From Flammeovirga kamogawensis (GTDB taxonomy: Bacteria; Bacteroidota; Bacteroidia; Cytophagales; Flammeovirgaceae), in the NCBI RefSeq assembly GCF_018736065.1, contig NZ_CP076128.1, positions 1,736,001-1,800,000 of the forward strand: a DNA stretch of 64,000 bases. The letters are read 5' to 3'. Positions 17,089 through 26,188 of this stretch are shown here, piece by piece. Under the pieces are notes generated by a model. It searched no databases. It saw only the letters and a list, made by a program, of their open reading frames with translations, and was not told where the DNA came from. Numbering within the stretch: position 1 is the stretch's first letter; each line of letters begins with the position of its first letter. Both the position numbers and the translations under genes were made by a program.

Positions 17089-18639
17089 TTATTGTTCTAA
17101 TCTAAAATCAGAGATGTAGAATGTACCAGGACGAGTATGTCCTTCACCACCAATTTGGATGATGATTTTGTCGTAGAAAGTGTTATTTATAGCAGGAACT
17201 GAATAACTCCAATCCTTATTAGCATCTGTATTGACAGTTTTGAAATCAAATGTAACTTCAATCCATTCACCACTTTCATCTCTACCTGTAGATTGATCAA
17301 TAATATTATAACTAGATTCAGCACGTGTTCTCCAAGCCTCTTCATCTAAACTATTTTCTAATCTTAAAGCAACCGAAGATGACATAGCAACATCACCTAA
17401 CCAATCTGGAGTACTTGCAGCTGGCGTAGCTGTAGTATAATCATTAGAAGGTAAGAAATAGATTTTCATTTTAAATACATTACGTGTACTTAAATCTAAT
17501 CTAAAAGGAAGTTCAGCTTGATAATTTTGCCACCAACCAGCATCTCCTTCAGATTCTGTTCTCACATATCTACCTACATTTTCAGCATCATTTCCAGAAA
17601 CATCAATATTTGGAAAACCTACTGTAAAATCTAAATCTGCATCTGTAACAAACGTAATATTTGATGAGTCTGCAAAATTATCATAAATATCTTTTACTTC
17701 TAGTGGTTTCTCTATTATTGGTGGCTCAACATCTGCTATTGCCTTAGGAGCAAAACCATAATACCAAGCATTACCATCTGCACCTATAGTTCTTAAATAT
17801 AAATGCTCAGCAGTTAACTCGATAATCTCAAATTCTTTGCTATCACCAACATACCAACTTAAAAAAGCATCACCTTTTAACTCTAAAAACTTTTTACCAT
17901 CTTTTTCTGTAATAGCCCATTTCCAATCTGTAGTGGTTAAATCAGTCGCAATATTAAAACCATCACCACCAGCATCAATTTTTACTGTACCACCATAGTT
18001 TGCCATAAAGAGATCTTTTGCAGCTGGTAATACATGTGAATCTCCATTATTATTTAAATCGTATTTAAAATTATAAAGATTAAAAGTTAACTCGTCATCA
18101 TAGTGACCTAAAGTTGGTTTTTGATTTTTTGCTGATTTCCACCAATCAGGAGTTTGAGTTTCTACCGGTCCTAAACCATTATGTGCAATTACAAAACGCT
18201 CAAATTTCCAAACTTTACCATTAATAGAGTCTATACCCCCTGTTAAATTATTGAAATCTGGAGTATCCAAAAGTGAGAAATCAGTATTTTCTATTACAAT
18301 CGCTTTTTCACTAGTTGCTTGTCCTCCTTTTGAGACAATAGTTAATGTAACTCTATAATTACCCGCTAATGCGAATGGAGCTGTTACAATATCACCTTTA
18401 TCATTCCCTGTAGCTTCTTCAGTAGTATCATTTATAACACTATAATAATTCCAATATGCAATAGAACCAGGAGTAGTGTTTGTAAATTGAATGATGTTAG
18501 GATTGTCTGATGTAGGCTGCATAGTAAACGTTACATCATCAGATGTAGGAGCTGGTCCTACATCTGGTTTATCTTCCGTACAAGCAGTCATTCCTAAAAG
18601 AACAACTAAACTTAAGAATGAATATATATATTTTTTCAT
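17089..18639 (-). CDS. Surface glycan-binding lipoprotein with PKD domain (SusE/F position)
   Basis: The 516-residue lipoprotein has signal MKKYIYSFLSLVVLLGMTAC with C20 as the lipidated residue. Residues about 35-120 form a PKD/Ig-like domain (FALAGNYRVTLTIVSKGG). The remaining segments are unassigned beta-rich domains: about 135-300 with many Trp/Tyr (WKFERFVIAHNG, FLSWYVGDSKEF), and about 315-516 resembling a carbohydrate-binding sandwich (VALRLENSLDEEAWRTRAESSY, FYISDFRLEQ). Position right after susD is where PULs encode surface glycan-binding proteins. Glucan binding is inferred; there is no catalytic motif. Confidence 0.8.
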   Translation of the reverse strand: MKKYIYSFLSLVVLLGMTACTEDKPDVGPAPTSDDVTFTMQPTSDNPNIIQFTNTTPGSIAYWNYYSVINDTTEEATGNDKGDIVTAPFALAGNYRVTLTIVSKGGQATSEKAIVIENTDFSLLDTPDFNNLTGGIDSINGKVWKFERFVIAHNGLGPVETQTPDWWKSAKNQKPTLGHYDDELTFNLYNFKYDLNNNGDSHVLPAAKDLFMANYGGTVKIDAGGDGFNIATDLTTTDWKWAITEKDGKKFLELKGDAFLSWYVGDSKEFEIIELTAEHLYLRTIGADGNAWYYGFAPKAIADVEPPIIEKPLEVKDIYDNFADSSNITFVTDADLDFTVGFPNIDVSGNDAENVGRYVRTESEGDAGWWQNYQAELPFRLDLSTRNVFKMKIYFLPSNDYTTATPAASTPDWLGDVAMSSSVALRLENSLDEEAWRTRAESSYNIIDQSTGRDESGEWIEVTFDFKTVNTDANKDWSYSVPAINNTFYDKIIIQIGGEGHTRPGTFYISDFRLEQ

Positions 18640-18664
18640 TGTCGTAAAATCTAAATAGTTGAGA

Positions 18665-20311
18665 TTAGTAACCTGCGTTTTGCTTTAACATTGAGTGTAA
18701 ATCAACTTCAACCTGTGGAATTGGTAAGAACCCTCTTTTTTCTACATCAAATGTTCTGTTATATGTCTCTGCAGTACCTATATCTCCAGTGAAATTATCT
18801 CCATTATCATTAATATAACTAGGATTATTATCAGTAGGAGGAGTTAAAACATAGTTTGTAACATCTAATTCTGAAGAAACATTTGACATTTGACCATTTG
18901 ACCATCTCAATACATCAAAATATCTATGACCTTCTAATGCCAATTCTACTCTTCTTTCTAACTTAATATCATCTAAAGTAATTTGTGATTTAGAAGCTAA
19001 CCCAGCTCTAGATCTAACTTGATTAAAATACCCTTCAGCTTTTCCTGCATCAGATGTTAAGTTTAATTCAGCAGCTAATAATAAAATATCTGCTAAACGA
19101 ATATAGTGGTAATTTTGAGCCCAGTTCAATGCTGGTTCATTAGAAGCTAGATTCCATGCATGAGTTGTATATTTTCTCGAGTGCATTGATGTAAAATTAT
19201 AATTAGCTACATAAACATCACCTTGCAAATCTATTAACTCTTTAGCATAAACAATTGTACCTGATTTACGAAGATCATTCGCCTCAAAAGAAGTCTCTAA
19301 TTCTCTACTTGGAGACATGAAACCCCAACCATCAGCTAGTAACGTACTCGAATGACTTCTTGGTCCTGACATTTGAGCTAATATATTACCATAAGAATAA
19401 TCACCCCAATCACCTGAACCAGTATTAGCAAAAGGAATTTCAAATAAAACTTCATTATTGTAATTACCACTTTGGTTGAAAAGATCTACATAATTAGTTG
19501 CCAAAGTAGTCCCTGAATTTGCAATAACATCATCTGCGATTGAAATAATATCAGATTTAGAAATTGCAGTACCACCTAAAACAGGTAATTCAGACTTATT
19601 ATATACCCCTGTATAGAACATGAAAATTTTCACCAATTCTGCTTTTGCAGCAAACTGATTTAAACGCCCTTCTTCTCCTTCAGGAATTGCAGTTGCCATT
19701 AATGGAATAGCATCCATAATGTCTTTTGCAATTGTAGCATATGTATTGTCTACTGTAGATTGCTCTATTGATTTCCATTCATCACCTGTTAAAACAGTTG
19801 TAAATACTGGAATATTCTCAAATAGTCTAACTAATTCAAAATAATAATGAGCTCTCAAAAAAGTAGCCTCTCCTTTATATTGATCTTTAATATCTGATTC
19901 ATTAGATGTAAAATCAATATTATCATAATTTGCTAAGAGAGTATTTGCTCTTTGAATACCTCCATAACATTTATTCCAAGCTGCTTGACCTGCTTCATTA
20001 TTTGTTTGTGCCTGAAACTTACTCATTTGTTGAAAGTAAGCCATATCATTACCATCAGGAGAACCTCCAACGTAAGCATCATCTCCCATAGCCATATCAA
20101 ACATTGGTGTACTGTTAGGAGCACCATTGTAATCTGAACGTAATTTCTCGTAGACACCTACTAATGCTTGTCTTGCTTCTGTAGAAGATCTGAAAAAAGT
20201 ATCTGAAGTTTGAGCATTCGTTGGTTGAAGCTCTAAGTAATCTGCACAAGATGTCATTGATAATGAACCAAATACAAGACTACCTGCGATTAATATATGT
20301 TTAATTTTCAT
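18665..20311 (-). CDS. SusD/RagB family nutrient-binding outer-membrane lipoprotein
   Basis: The 548-residue protein starts with a lipoprotein signal (SLSMTSC, C22) followed by the typical DYLELQPTNAQTSDTFF. TPR-like helices are seen in ATFLRAHYYFELVRLFENIPVF (about 148-169) and in the C-terminal LNWAQNYHYIRLADILLLAAELNL and ERRVELALEGHRYFDVLRW segments. The end FLPIPQVEVDLHSMLKQNAGY is the classic SusD close. It forms a lid over the SusC barrel and binds the glycan. It starts 14 bp after the susC stop and is co-transcribed. Confidence 0.97.
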   Translation of the reverse strand: MKIKHILIAGSLVFGSLSMTSCADYLELQPTNAQTSDTFFRSSTEARQALVGVYEKLRSDYNGAPNSTPMFDMAMGDDAYVGGSPDGNDMAYFQQMSKFQAQTNNEAGQAAWNKCYGGIQRANTLLANYDNIDFTSNESDIKDQYKGEATFLRAHYYFELVRLFENIPVFTTVLTGDEWKSIEQSTVDNTYATIAKDIMDAIPLMATAIPEGEEGRLNQFAAKAELVKIFMFYTGVYNKSELPVLGGTAISKSDIISIADDVIANSGTTLATNYVDLFNQSGNYNNEVLFEIPFANTGSGDWGDYSYGNILAQMSGPRSHSSTLLADGWGFMSPSRELETSFEANDLRKSGTIVYAKELIDLQGDVYVANYNFTSMHSRKYTTHAWNLASNEPALNWAQNYHYIRLADILLLAAELNLTSDAGKAEGYFNQVRSRAGLASKSQITLDDIKLERRVELALEGHRYFDVLRWSNGQMSNVSSELDVTNYVLTPPTDNNPSYINDNGDNFTGDIGTAETYNRTFDVEKRGFLPIPQVEVDLHSMLKQNAGY

Positions 20312-20325
20312 TATTGAATCAATTC

Positions 20326-23300
20326 TTAGAATGTAACATTTAAACCAAGTAGATAAGCTCTAGCTTGTGGGTATGAACCATTATCAAAACCTGTCCACGA
20401 ACCTCCATGAGCTACTTCAGGATCCATTCCTGAGTAATCTGTAATAGTAATTAAATTGTTACCTGATACATAAACTCTTAATTTACTCATACCTGCCTTT
20501 TTTGATATTTGCTGAGGTAATGTATAACCGATTTGAAGGTTTTTCAATCTTAAATATGAAGCATCTTCAATGTGTACCATATCGTTTATCCTTGTGAAAT
20601 TTTTATTTTGATCGGCATACGTAAAACGTGGGAATTCATTTGTTGTTCCTTCACCAGTCCAACGATCTAAATATCTTACAGGGTAATTTTGAACTTCTAA
20701 CAGATCTGATGGACGAGTTGTACCATTTACTAACTTTCCACCAGCTTGACCTTGCCAAAACATTGAGAAATCAAAACCTTTGTAATCCATTCTTACATTA
20801 AGACCATACATCCATGAATGCACAGGGCTTCCAATATCAGTTCTATCATTAATATCAATTTTACCATCACCATTAATATCAACATATTTGATATCACCTG
20901 GTTGTGCTTCTGGTTGAATTGGATTACCTTCTTTAGCATGTGCATCAATATCTCCTTGATTTTGGAAGATACCATCCGTTTTGAAACCGTAGAAGTATGG
21001 TAGTGCGTGCCCTTCTTCCATCATTAACTGACCTTCAACCCCAAATAATCCAGGACCATAAACTTTACCGTCTCCATTTGCTATTTGAGTTACTTTATTA
21101 TCATTGTATGATGCATTTGCGGTAATATCAAAATGGAAATCACCATCTCTCTTTGAATATGTAACAGATGCCTCTATTCCTTGATTTGTTACTGTTCCTA
21201 AGTTATATAAAGGCCCACCAACACCTGTGAAACCAGGTACAGGTTGTGTTCCTAATAAATCTTGACGTTCTCTTGAATAAACATCTAAAGTAGTTGTAAT
21301 TTTATCGTCTAAAAAGCCAGCATCAATACCTACATTGATTTCTTCTGCTGCTTCCCATTTTAAATCTGGGTTAGACATTCTTGTAATACCATAACCTGGC
21401 ACCATGTTTTGTGAAGTTCCGATTGGATAAGAAGGTGTGTTACCAAATAATTCTAAGTAACCAAATGAACCAATGTTCTCATTACCCACTCTACCCCAAG
21501 AAGCTCTCAGTTTTAAGAAGTTAACTACATCACTTGATTTTAGGAATTCTTCTTGCGAAAGAATCCAACCTGCTTGAACTGAAGGGAAGAAACCAAACTT
21601 GTTGTTAGGTCCAAAGTTAGATGAACCATCATAACGAGCTGTAGCACTTAAAAGATATTTATCTTTATAATCATAACCTACTTTACCAAAGAATGAAACA
21701 AGACGGTGTTCCCAATTACTACCCCAAGCTTTTTGAGTATCATTATCTGCTCCGTTAGATACCCATGCATTTTCCCAGCCAGGTATTTGCAAATCATTTC
21801 TAGCAGAACCTTGATCTCTTCCTGAGCTATTACGTAATGTAGTACCTGCTAAGAAATTTAATTTATGACCTTCTCCAAGATCCAAATCATAAGTTAATAC
21901 ATTCTCCCATTGGAATGTTAAATAATTGCCAGCTTGTTGATTTATACCTGAAGTCGCTGTTTTAGCTACATCATTATAATAAGCTTCTGGATTATAATTT
22001 CTATTATACCAGTTACCTACATCAATACCAGCATCTGTTCTAAAACGTAAGCCTTTGATTCCTGGAGTGACTTCTATAAAGATATTACCTAAAAATTTAT
22101 TACTAGCATCCTCACTATAAGTATTATTTATTCTAGCCATTGGGTTAGTAATCTCTCTTAATTCTTGATCAGAAATAGCATAGTAACGACCATTCTTATT
22201 AGCTGGCTTAATAGCAAAAGTATCATACAAAGCAATTACAGCTGGATCATCTTGCCATACTGTTGTTAATGGATCATGCAATAATGCATTCTGTAAAACA
22301 CCTCCGAACTGGTTTTGCTCATTAATACCTGCCTTTTCTTCTCTAGAGAAAGTAATATTTGAACCAGCTTTAAAATATTCTGAAATCTTATGAGATGAAT
22401 TTAATCGAACTGTATACCTGTCAAAATTTGATTTCTCAGGTGCTACAATACCTTTTTGACCAAAATAGCCAACAGACGCCATAAATTGAGAATTTTCAGT
22501 ACCACCTGTCATTTGAACATTATGGCTTTGAATTGGTGCTGATTTGAACATTTCATCTTGCCAATTAGTATCAGTCTGGTTATTTGCCATATCATCTGAA
22601 GAGAATCTAGGATTCTTACCACCATTTATAGCACCTTCATTATGAAACATCATGTATTCATTTGCATTCATAACAGGAGTTTTTCTCCAAGGCTCTTGAA
22701 CACCATAGTAACCATCGTAAGAAACGATTGTTCTTCCTTCTTTACCTTTTTTAGTTGAAACTAAAACTACACCGTTTGCTCCACGTGAACCATAAATAGC
22801 TGCAGAAGCTGCATCTTTTAATACTTCAATAGATTCAATATCATTTGGGTTTAGAAAATTGATGTTGTCCATTTGAACTCCGTCAACTACGTATAACGGA
22901 GAGTTAGAACCGTTAGAACCTGTACCACGAACACGAATGTCAATACCTGCACCTGGCTGACCTGATACTGGAGTAACAAGTACACCTGGTGTTTTACCTT
23001 GTAATGATTGTGCTGCGTTTTGTACTGGAGTTTGCGTAATATCTTCAGATTTAACTGATGCAATTGCACCTGTTACAACTGATTTCTTTTGTACTTGATA
23101 ACCTACAACAACAACTTCTTCAAGTTGCTCTACGTCCTCATCTAGCTTTACATTAAATGTAGTTTGCTGACCTATTACTACTGTTTTTGCAGTGTAACCA
23201 ATAAAAGAGAAGATAATTTCTGTAGCGTCTGCATCTAATGATAATTTAAACTGACCATCAAAATCTGTGATAGTACCAGTAGATGAACCTTTAATTTTAA

Positions 23301-23451
23301 CGTTAACACCTGGTAGGGCGCTTCCATCTTTAGAGTCTGTAATTGTACCAGACACGATTCGTTCTTGGGCAGAGACTAAGCCCGCCGACATAAACAACAG
23401 CATACCTAAAAACAAGGCTACTAGTTGTTTTGATTGTAGAAGTAATTTCAT
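20326..23451 (-). CDS. SusC/RagA family TonB-linked outer-membrane transporter
   Basis: The 1041-residue transporter has a signal peptide (1 to about 28, ending VSAQ), a carboxypeptidase-like regulatory domain (about 32-110, SGTITDSKDGSALPGVNV), a TonB box (EEVVVVGYQ, about 111-119), a plug domain with PLYVVDGVQMDNINFLNPNDI and the SusC signature YGSRGANGVVLVSTKKG (about 222-238), then a beta barrel to the aromatic C-terminus (LLGLNVTF). It imports oligosaccharides using TonB/ExbBD energy and pairs with the adjacent SusD. It is the first structural gene of the locus, 317 bp downstream of the regulator-like gene. Confidence 0.97.
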   Translation of the reverse strand: MKLLLQSKQLVALFLGMLLFMSAGLVSAQERIVSGTITDSKDGSALPGVNVKIKGSSTGTITDFDGQFKLSLDADATEIIFSFIGYTAKTVVIGQQTTFNVKLDEDVEQLEEVVVVGYQVQKKSVVTGAIASVKSEDITQTPVQNAAQSLQGKTPGVLVTPVSGQPGAGIDIRVRGTGSNGSNSPLYVVDGVQMDNINFLNPNDIESIEVLKDAASAAIYGSRGANGVVLVSTKKGKEGRTIVSYDGYYGVQEPWRKTPVMNANEYMMFHNEGAINGGKNPRFSSDDMANNQTDTNWQDEMFKSAPIQSHNVQMTGGTENSQFMASVGYFGQKGIVAPEKSNFDRYTVRLNSSHKISEYFKAGSNITFSREEKAGINEQNQFGGVLQNALLHDPLTTVWQDDPAVIALYDTFAIKPANKNGRYYAISDQELREITNPMARINNTYSEDASNKFLGNIFIEVTPGIKGLRFRTDAGIDVGNWYNRNYNPEAYYNDVAKTATSGINQQAGNYLTFQWENVLTYDLDLGEGHKLNFLAGTTLRNSSGRDQGSARNDLQIPGWENAWVSNGADNDTQKAWGSNWEHRLVSFFGKVGYDYKDKYLLSATARYDGSSNFGPNNKFGFFPSVQAGWILSQEEFLKSSDVVNFLKLRASWGRVGNENIGSFGYLELFGNTPSYPIGTSQNMVPGYGITRMSNPDLKWEAAEEINVGIDAGFLDDKITTTLDVYSRERQDLLGTQPVPGFTGVGGPLYNLGTVTNQGIEASVTYSKRDGDFHFDITANASYNDNKVTQIANGDGKVYGPGLFGVEGQLMMEEGHALPYFYGFKTDGIFQNQGDIDAHAKEGNPIQPEAQPGDIKYVDINGDGKIDINDRTDIGSPVHSWMYGLNVRMDYKGFDFSMFWQGQAGGKLVNGTTRPSDLLEVQNYPVRYLDRWTGEGTTNEFPRFTYADQNKNFTRINDMVHIEDASYLRLKNLQIGYTLPQQISKKAGMSKLRVYVSGNNLITITDYSGMDPEVAHGGSWTGFDNGSYPQARAYLLGLNVTF

Positions 23452-23768
23452 TTCAAAAAATTAAAATGCGATAGAATAGATTTAAATAAGTTAAGCGATA
23501 ATTTCCTTATTTTTTCACTATAAAAAATGTAGTTAATACTTGACGTCGTGTATTCTTTACATTTCAAACTTCAACTTATTCTTTCAAAATCACAAATTCA
23601 GCAGTGATTAGTCCAAAAAAAAATATCACTTAAAAAAAATAGAAATTCATCACTGTAAATCAGATAGTTACAGATAAAGCGTACTGAATACACTAAGATT
23701 TATTATCACTTAAAAAAATGTAATTTTAACATTAAAATGCATAACAAATCTAAAAATAGACAACCTTT
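23452..23768 (-). promoter_or_regulatory. susC upstream region with repeated TCACT-type motifs
   Basis: This gap between the regulator-like gene and susC holds a 15-bp direct repeat TATCACTTAAAAAAA at 23624-23638 and 23704-23718, exactly 80 bp apart. Related copies are TCACTATAAA at 23515 and TCACTGTAAA at 23650. A CAAATCTA at 23745-23752 (TAGATTTG on the minus strand) could be a -7 box, but with no -33 element at normal spacing. No terminator was seen after the regulator gene. The motifs are candidate operators; function is inferred. Confidence 0.45.
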
Positions 23769-25655
23769 CTAGTTTAAAATAAGCTCTTCCCAACCTTTTT
23801 GTTTCAGTAAATCTTCAGAACCTAGTGCCTCTTTTTTCAATTCCATAGACTCTTTAATCTTCTTGGAGAACTTCCAACATGTATTCTGTCTCATCTCTAG
23901 TATCTCAGAAAGTTTAGTTGAAGAAATATCTCCATCTTTAGAGAAAACAATGAACACCATATAGAATGCTTTTTGAATAGGGAAATGTAATCTATGAAAC
24001 AAAGTACCAGAAGTAACAGATTCATTATAATTACATTTTTTACATCTTCTAGAATTCACTCCAGTTCCTTTAGCGTAGTCTGTTCCTCCACATTTTTTAC
24101 ACGTGAATCCTTCTTTCCATTTAATTTCTTCTAAATAATTGTAGCACATCTCATCAGAAGGAAACATTTTTTCAAACTCTTCAAAAGTTACTTCTTGCAT
24201 TAAAACCCTTGCTGTTTCTAAATGCCCTACATCTTCTATAAGTTGTTCGTTTTCTACGGTAAGCTTTTTATTTAGGCTTTGAATCTGTAATCGTTGCTTG
24301 TTTAATTCATCGTTTACCCATTCAAGTTCTTTGTTTTTTATATCAATTACTTCTTTCTGTTTTGCTATCTCATTTGTACGCTCTATTACTTTATCTTCAA
24401 TTACTTTTTCTCGTACTTTTAAATCTTCAATTAATTGATGTTGCACTTTCTCCTTTTCTTCTTTCAGAACTTTAAATTTTTCAAACTGAGAAAGCGTCAT
24501 AAATAGGCCTGTTAAAAGGAGACCTAGATTAAATGCATAAACAATAATTATATTATCAGAAATAAAGATTCCATAAACACGTAATACTTGAAGTGTAAGC
24601 CCCGAAATAATTACAACGTAACCAATAAGGAAATAAGTAATTTTAGTTTCCTCTCTTCTTATATCTTTAAGTAAATAGATAAAAATTGCTATAAATGGAA
24701 TTAGGAAAGTAGGTAAAGACCAAATAGACTCATTTATTCCTTTAAAAATTAAAAAGTAAAGTGCGTTAACTATAGTAATAGCCCAAATAGACATATAAGC
24801 ATTAAAATACTTATCACGCATCTTTAAAAAGTGGGTTGATAAAAGAACAATCGAAAGCATACTTAACGTGGAAGCATACTTCATTAATAAATAATTTAAT
24901 TCCGGATAGTTTACAAATAAGTATTGAGAACCTAGATTATCTTCTGTTAAACCTACAAGGATACTTGTTAAGAGAAAACCAACAAGATAAATCAAGGTTT
25001 TTTCTCCAATACTAAAATAAAGAAGTATACTTGATAAAATCAGACAGATTAAAATTCCATAATAAAGTCCCAATAATAAATATTCTGTATTTGAATAAGA
25101 GAGAAAAGTATTGACTTTACTTAATTTATAAAAGAGAACATTCCTAAATTTCGATTCATATTTTAAGTAAATGGTTACAACCTCTCCATTATTAACATTA
25201 ATATTATCTATTGGGAATATTATGTTTTTATGTTGATACTTTCGTTTAGAAAACTTATGATCATAACCTGCAGCTTCTAAATAAACGGTAGGTCTGCCAT
25301 CTACACTCATAAATGCTGTTACACTTCCTAAGTGACTATCTGGAATTTCAAATAACCATCTATCTTTTGATAATGCATTTCCAGTTAATTGTACTTTCAC
25401 CCAAAAAAACTCTGCCTCATCAGACAAAAATATCATGTCTTTAGACATAGATTCAAATTTCAAAGAGTCAGCAATTACTTGCTTTAATGTCATTGTATTT
25501 GAAGGGTCTTTTAAAACCAAAATAGAAGAAGAGGGTATAAATACCTTTTGCTGTAACATAGGTATTTCAACAATATTATTAGTGTTCTCTGCTTTTAATA
25601 CGGTAGATAGAACACAAATAAAAACAATTGATAGTTTTATAAAGGATAGTTTCAT
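23769..25655 (-). CDS. 7TM-DISM membrane sensor fused to an IS1595-transposase-like zinc-ribbon/helical domain; putative PUL regulator
   Basis: The 628-residue protein reads, in order: signal peptide (1 to about 22); an extracytoplasmic beta-rich 7TMR-DISMED2-like domain (about 28-185, with AEFFWVKVQLTGN and DRWLFEIPDSH); seven hydrophobic helices (about 190-390); and a charged coiled coil (about 393-485). Then comes a zinc ribbon with C519-x2-C522 and C538-x2-C541, and a segment VTSGTLFHRLHFPIQKAFY...ISSTKLSEILEMRQNTCWKFSKKIKESM (about 547-604). The last part closely resembles the N-terminal zinc ribbon plus helix-turn-helix of IS1595/ISXO2-type transposases. The catalytic DDE/DNxK domain is absent; the protein stops about 25 residues later. 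No kinase, GGDEF or AraC domain is present. Direct upstream position to susC suggests a membrane-tethered regulator of the glucan locus. Domain calls are by eye. Confidence 0.75.
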   Translation of the reverse strand: MKLSFIKLSIVFICVLSTVLKAENTNNIVEIPMLQQKVFIPSSSILVLKDPSNTMTLKQVIADSLKFESMSKDMIFLSDEAEFFWVKVQLTGNALSKDRWLFEIPDSHLGSVTAFMSVDGRPTVYLEAAGYDHKFSKRKYQHKNIIFPIDNINVNNGEVVTIYLKYESKFRNVLFYKLSKVNTFLSYSNTEYLLLGLYYGILICLILSSILLYFSIGEKTLIYLVGFLLTSILVGLTEDNLGSQYLFVNYPELNYLLMKYASTLSMLSIVLLSTHFLKMRDKYFNAYMSIWAITIVNALYFLIFKGINESIWSLPTFLIPFIAIFIYLLKDIRREETKITYFLIGYVVIISGLTLQVLRVYGIFISDNIIIVYAFNLGLLLTGLFMTLSQFEKFKVLKEEKEKVQHQLIEDLKVREKVIEDKVIERTNEIAKQKEVIDIKNKELEWVNDELNKQRLQIQSLNKKLTVENEQLIEDVGHLETARVLMQEVTFEEFEKMFPSDEMCYNYLEEIKWKEGFTCKKCGGTDYAKGTGVNSRRCKKCNYNESVTSGTLFHRLHFPIQKAFYMVFIVFSKDGDISSTKLSEILEMRQNTCWKFSKKIKESMELKKEALGSEDLLKQKGWEELILN

Positions 25656-25724
25656 TTTTTAAATAAATGATTGGGACAAAAAAGTATTTACACAACAGGT
25701 CTATTTTTTCGAAAACGGTAGTGA

Positions 25725-25760
25725 TAAAAAAAGCTGTCTCACTTCTGAAACAGCTTTTTT
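25725..25760 (-). terminator. Terminator of the A-type Fe-S carrier gene
   Basis: AAAAAAGCTGT/ACAGCTTTTTT arms surround TCTCACTTCTGAA; on the minus strand the hairpin follows the gene ending at 25775 and runs into T residues. It separates this gene from the regulator. Confidence 0.8.
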
Positions 25761-25774
25761 GATAATTTTTTAAA

Positions 25775-26101
25775 TTAAATTGAAAAGCTTTCGCCACATC
25801 CACACGTTCTACTAGCATTCGGGTTTACAAATTGAAACCCTTTGCCGTTTAAACCGTCTGAAAAATCTAAAGTTGTTCCGGCTAAATAAAGTAAACTCTT
25901 TTTGTCTACGAATATTTTAACCCCTTTATCTTCAAATATATCATCAGTATCTTTTGTTTCTGCATCGAATGATAGATCGTACATTAAACCTGAACAACCA
26001 CCACCTTTAACAGATACACGAACATTCTGATCGTCACTCCTGCCTTCAGCTTCTCTTAAATCAATTATGCGCTTTGCAGCTTCATCTGTTACTTGAATCA
26101 T
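25775..26101 (-). CDS. Iron-sulfur cluster assembly A-type carrier (HesB/IscA/ErpA family)
   Basis: The 108-residue protein matches A-type carriers over its whole length. The three conserved cysteines are C36 (GGGCSG), C100 and C102 (TCGCGESF). It binds and passes on Fe-S clusters or iron to client apoproteins. There is no isc or suf operon next to it; it stands alone between the M3 peptidase gene and a terminator. Whether it is IscA-, SufA- or ErpA-like cannot be told from sequence alone. Confidence 0.95.
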   Translation of the reverse strand: MIQVTDEAAKRIIDLREAEGRSDDQNVRVSVKGGGCSGLMYDLSFDAETKDTDDIFEDKGVKIFVDKKSLLYLAGTTLDFSDGLNGKGFQFVNPNASRTCGCGESFSI

Positions 26102-26163
26102 AATTTATATCTTTAGAATAAAGAATTACTCTTTATTTGTTTAAACAATTTTTGTAATATCTG

Positions 26164-26171
26164 CAAAGATA
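26164..26171 (-). promoter_or_regulatory. Putative promoter (-7 box) of the A-type carrier gene
   Basis: CAAAGATA on the plus strand reads TATCTTTG on the minus strand, the same Bacteroidota -7 box as for infB, about 60 bp upstream of the start. An 8-bp hairpin AATAAAGA/TCTTTATT (26117-26124 with 26130-26137) lies in the leader. Confidence 0.55.
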
Positions 26172-26188
26172 CTACATTTTTTTCAAAA

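Noticed and set aside
23769-24200. Intact IS1595-family insertion sequence
   Set aside because: Only the zinc ribbon and helical part are present, fused in frame to a sensor; no DDE domain and no terminal inverted repeats were seen.
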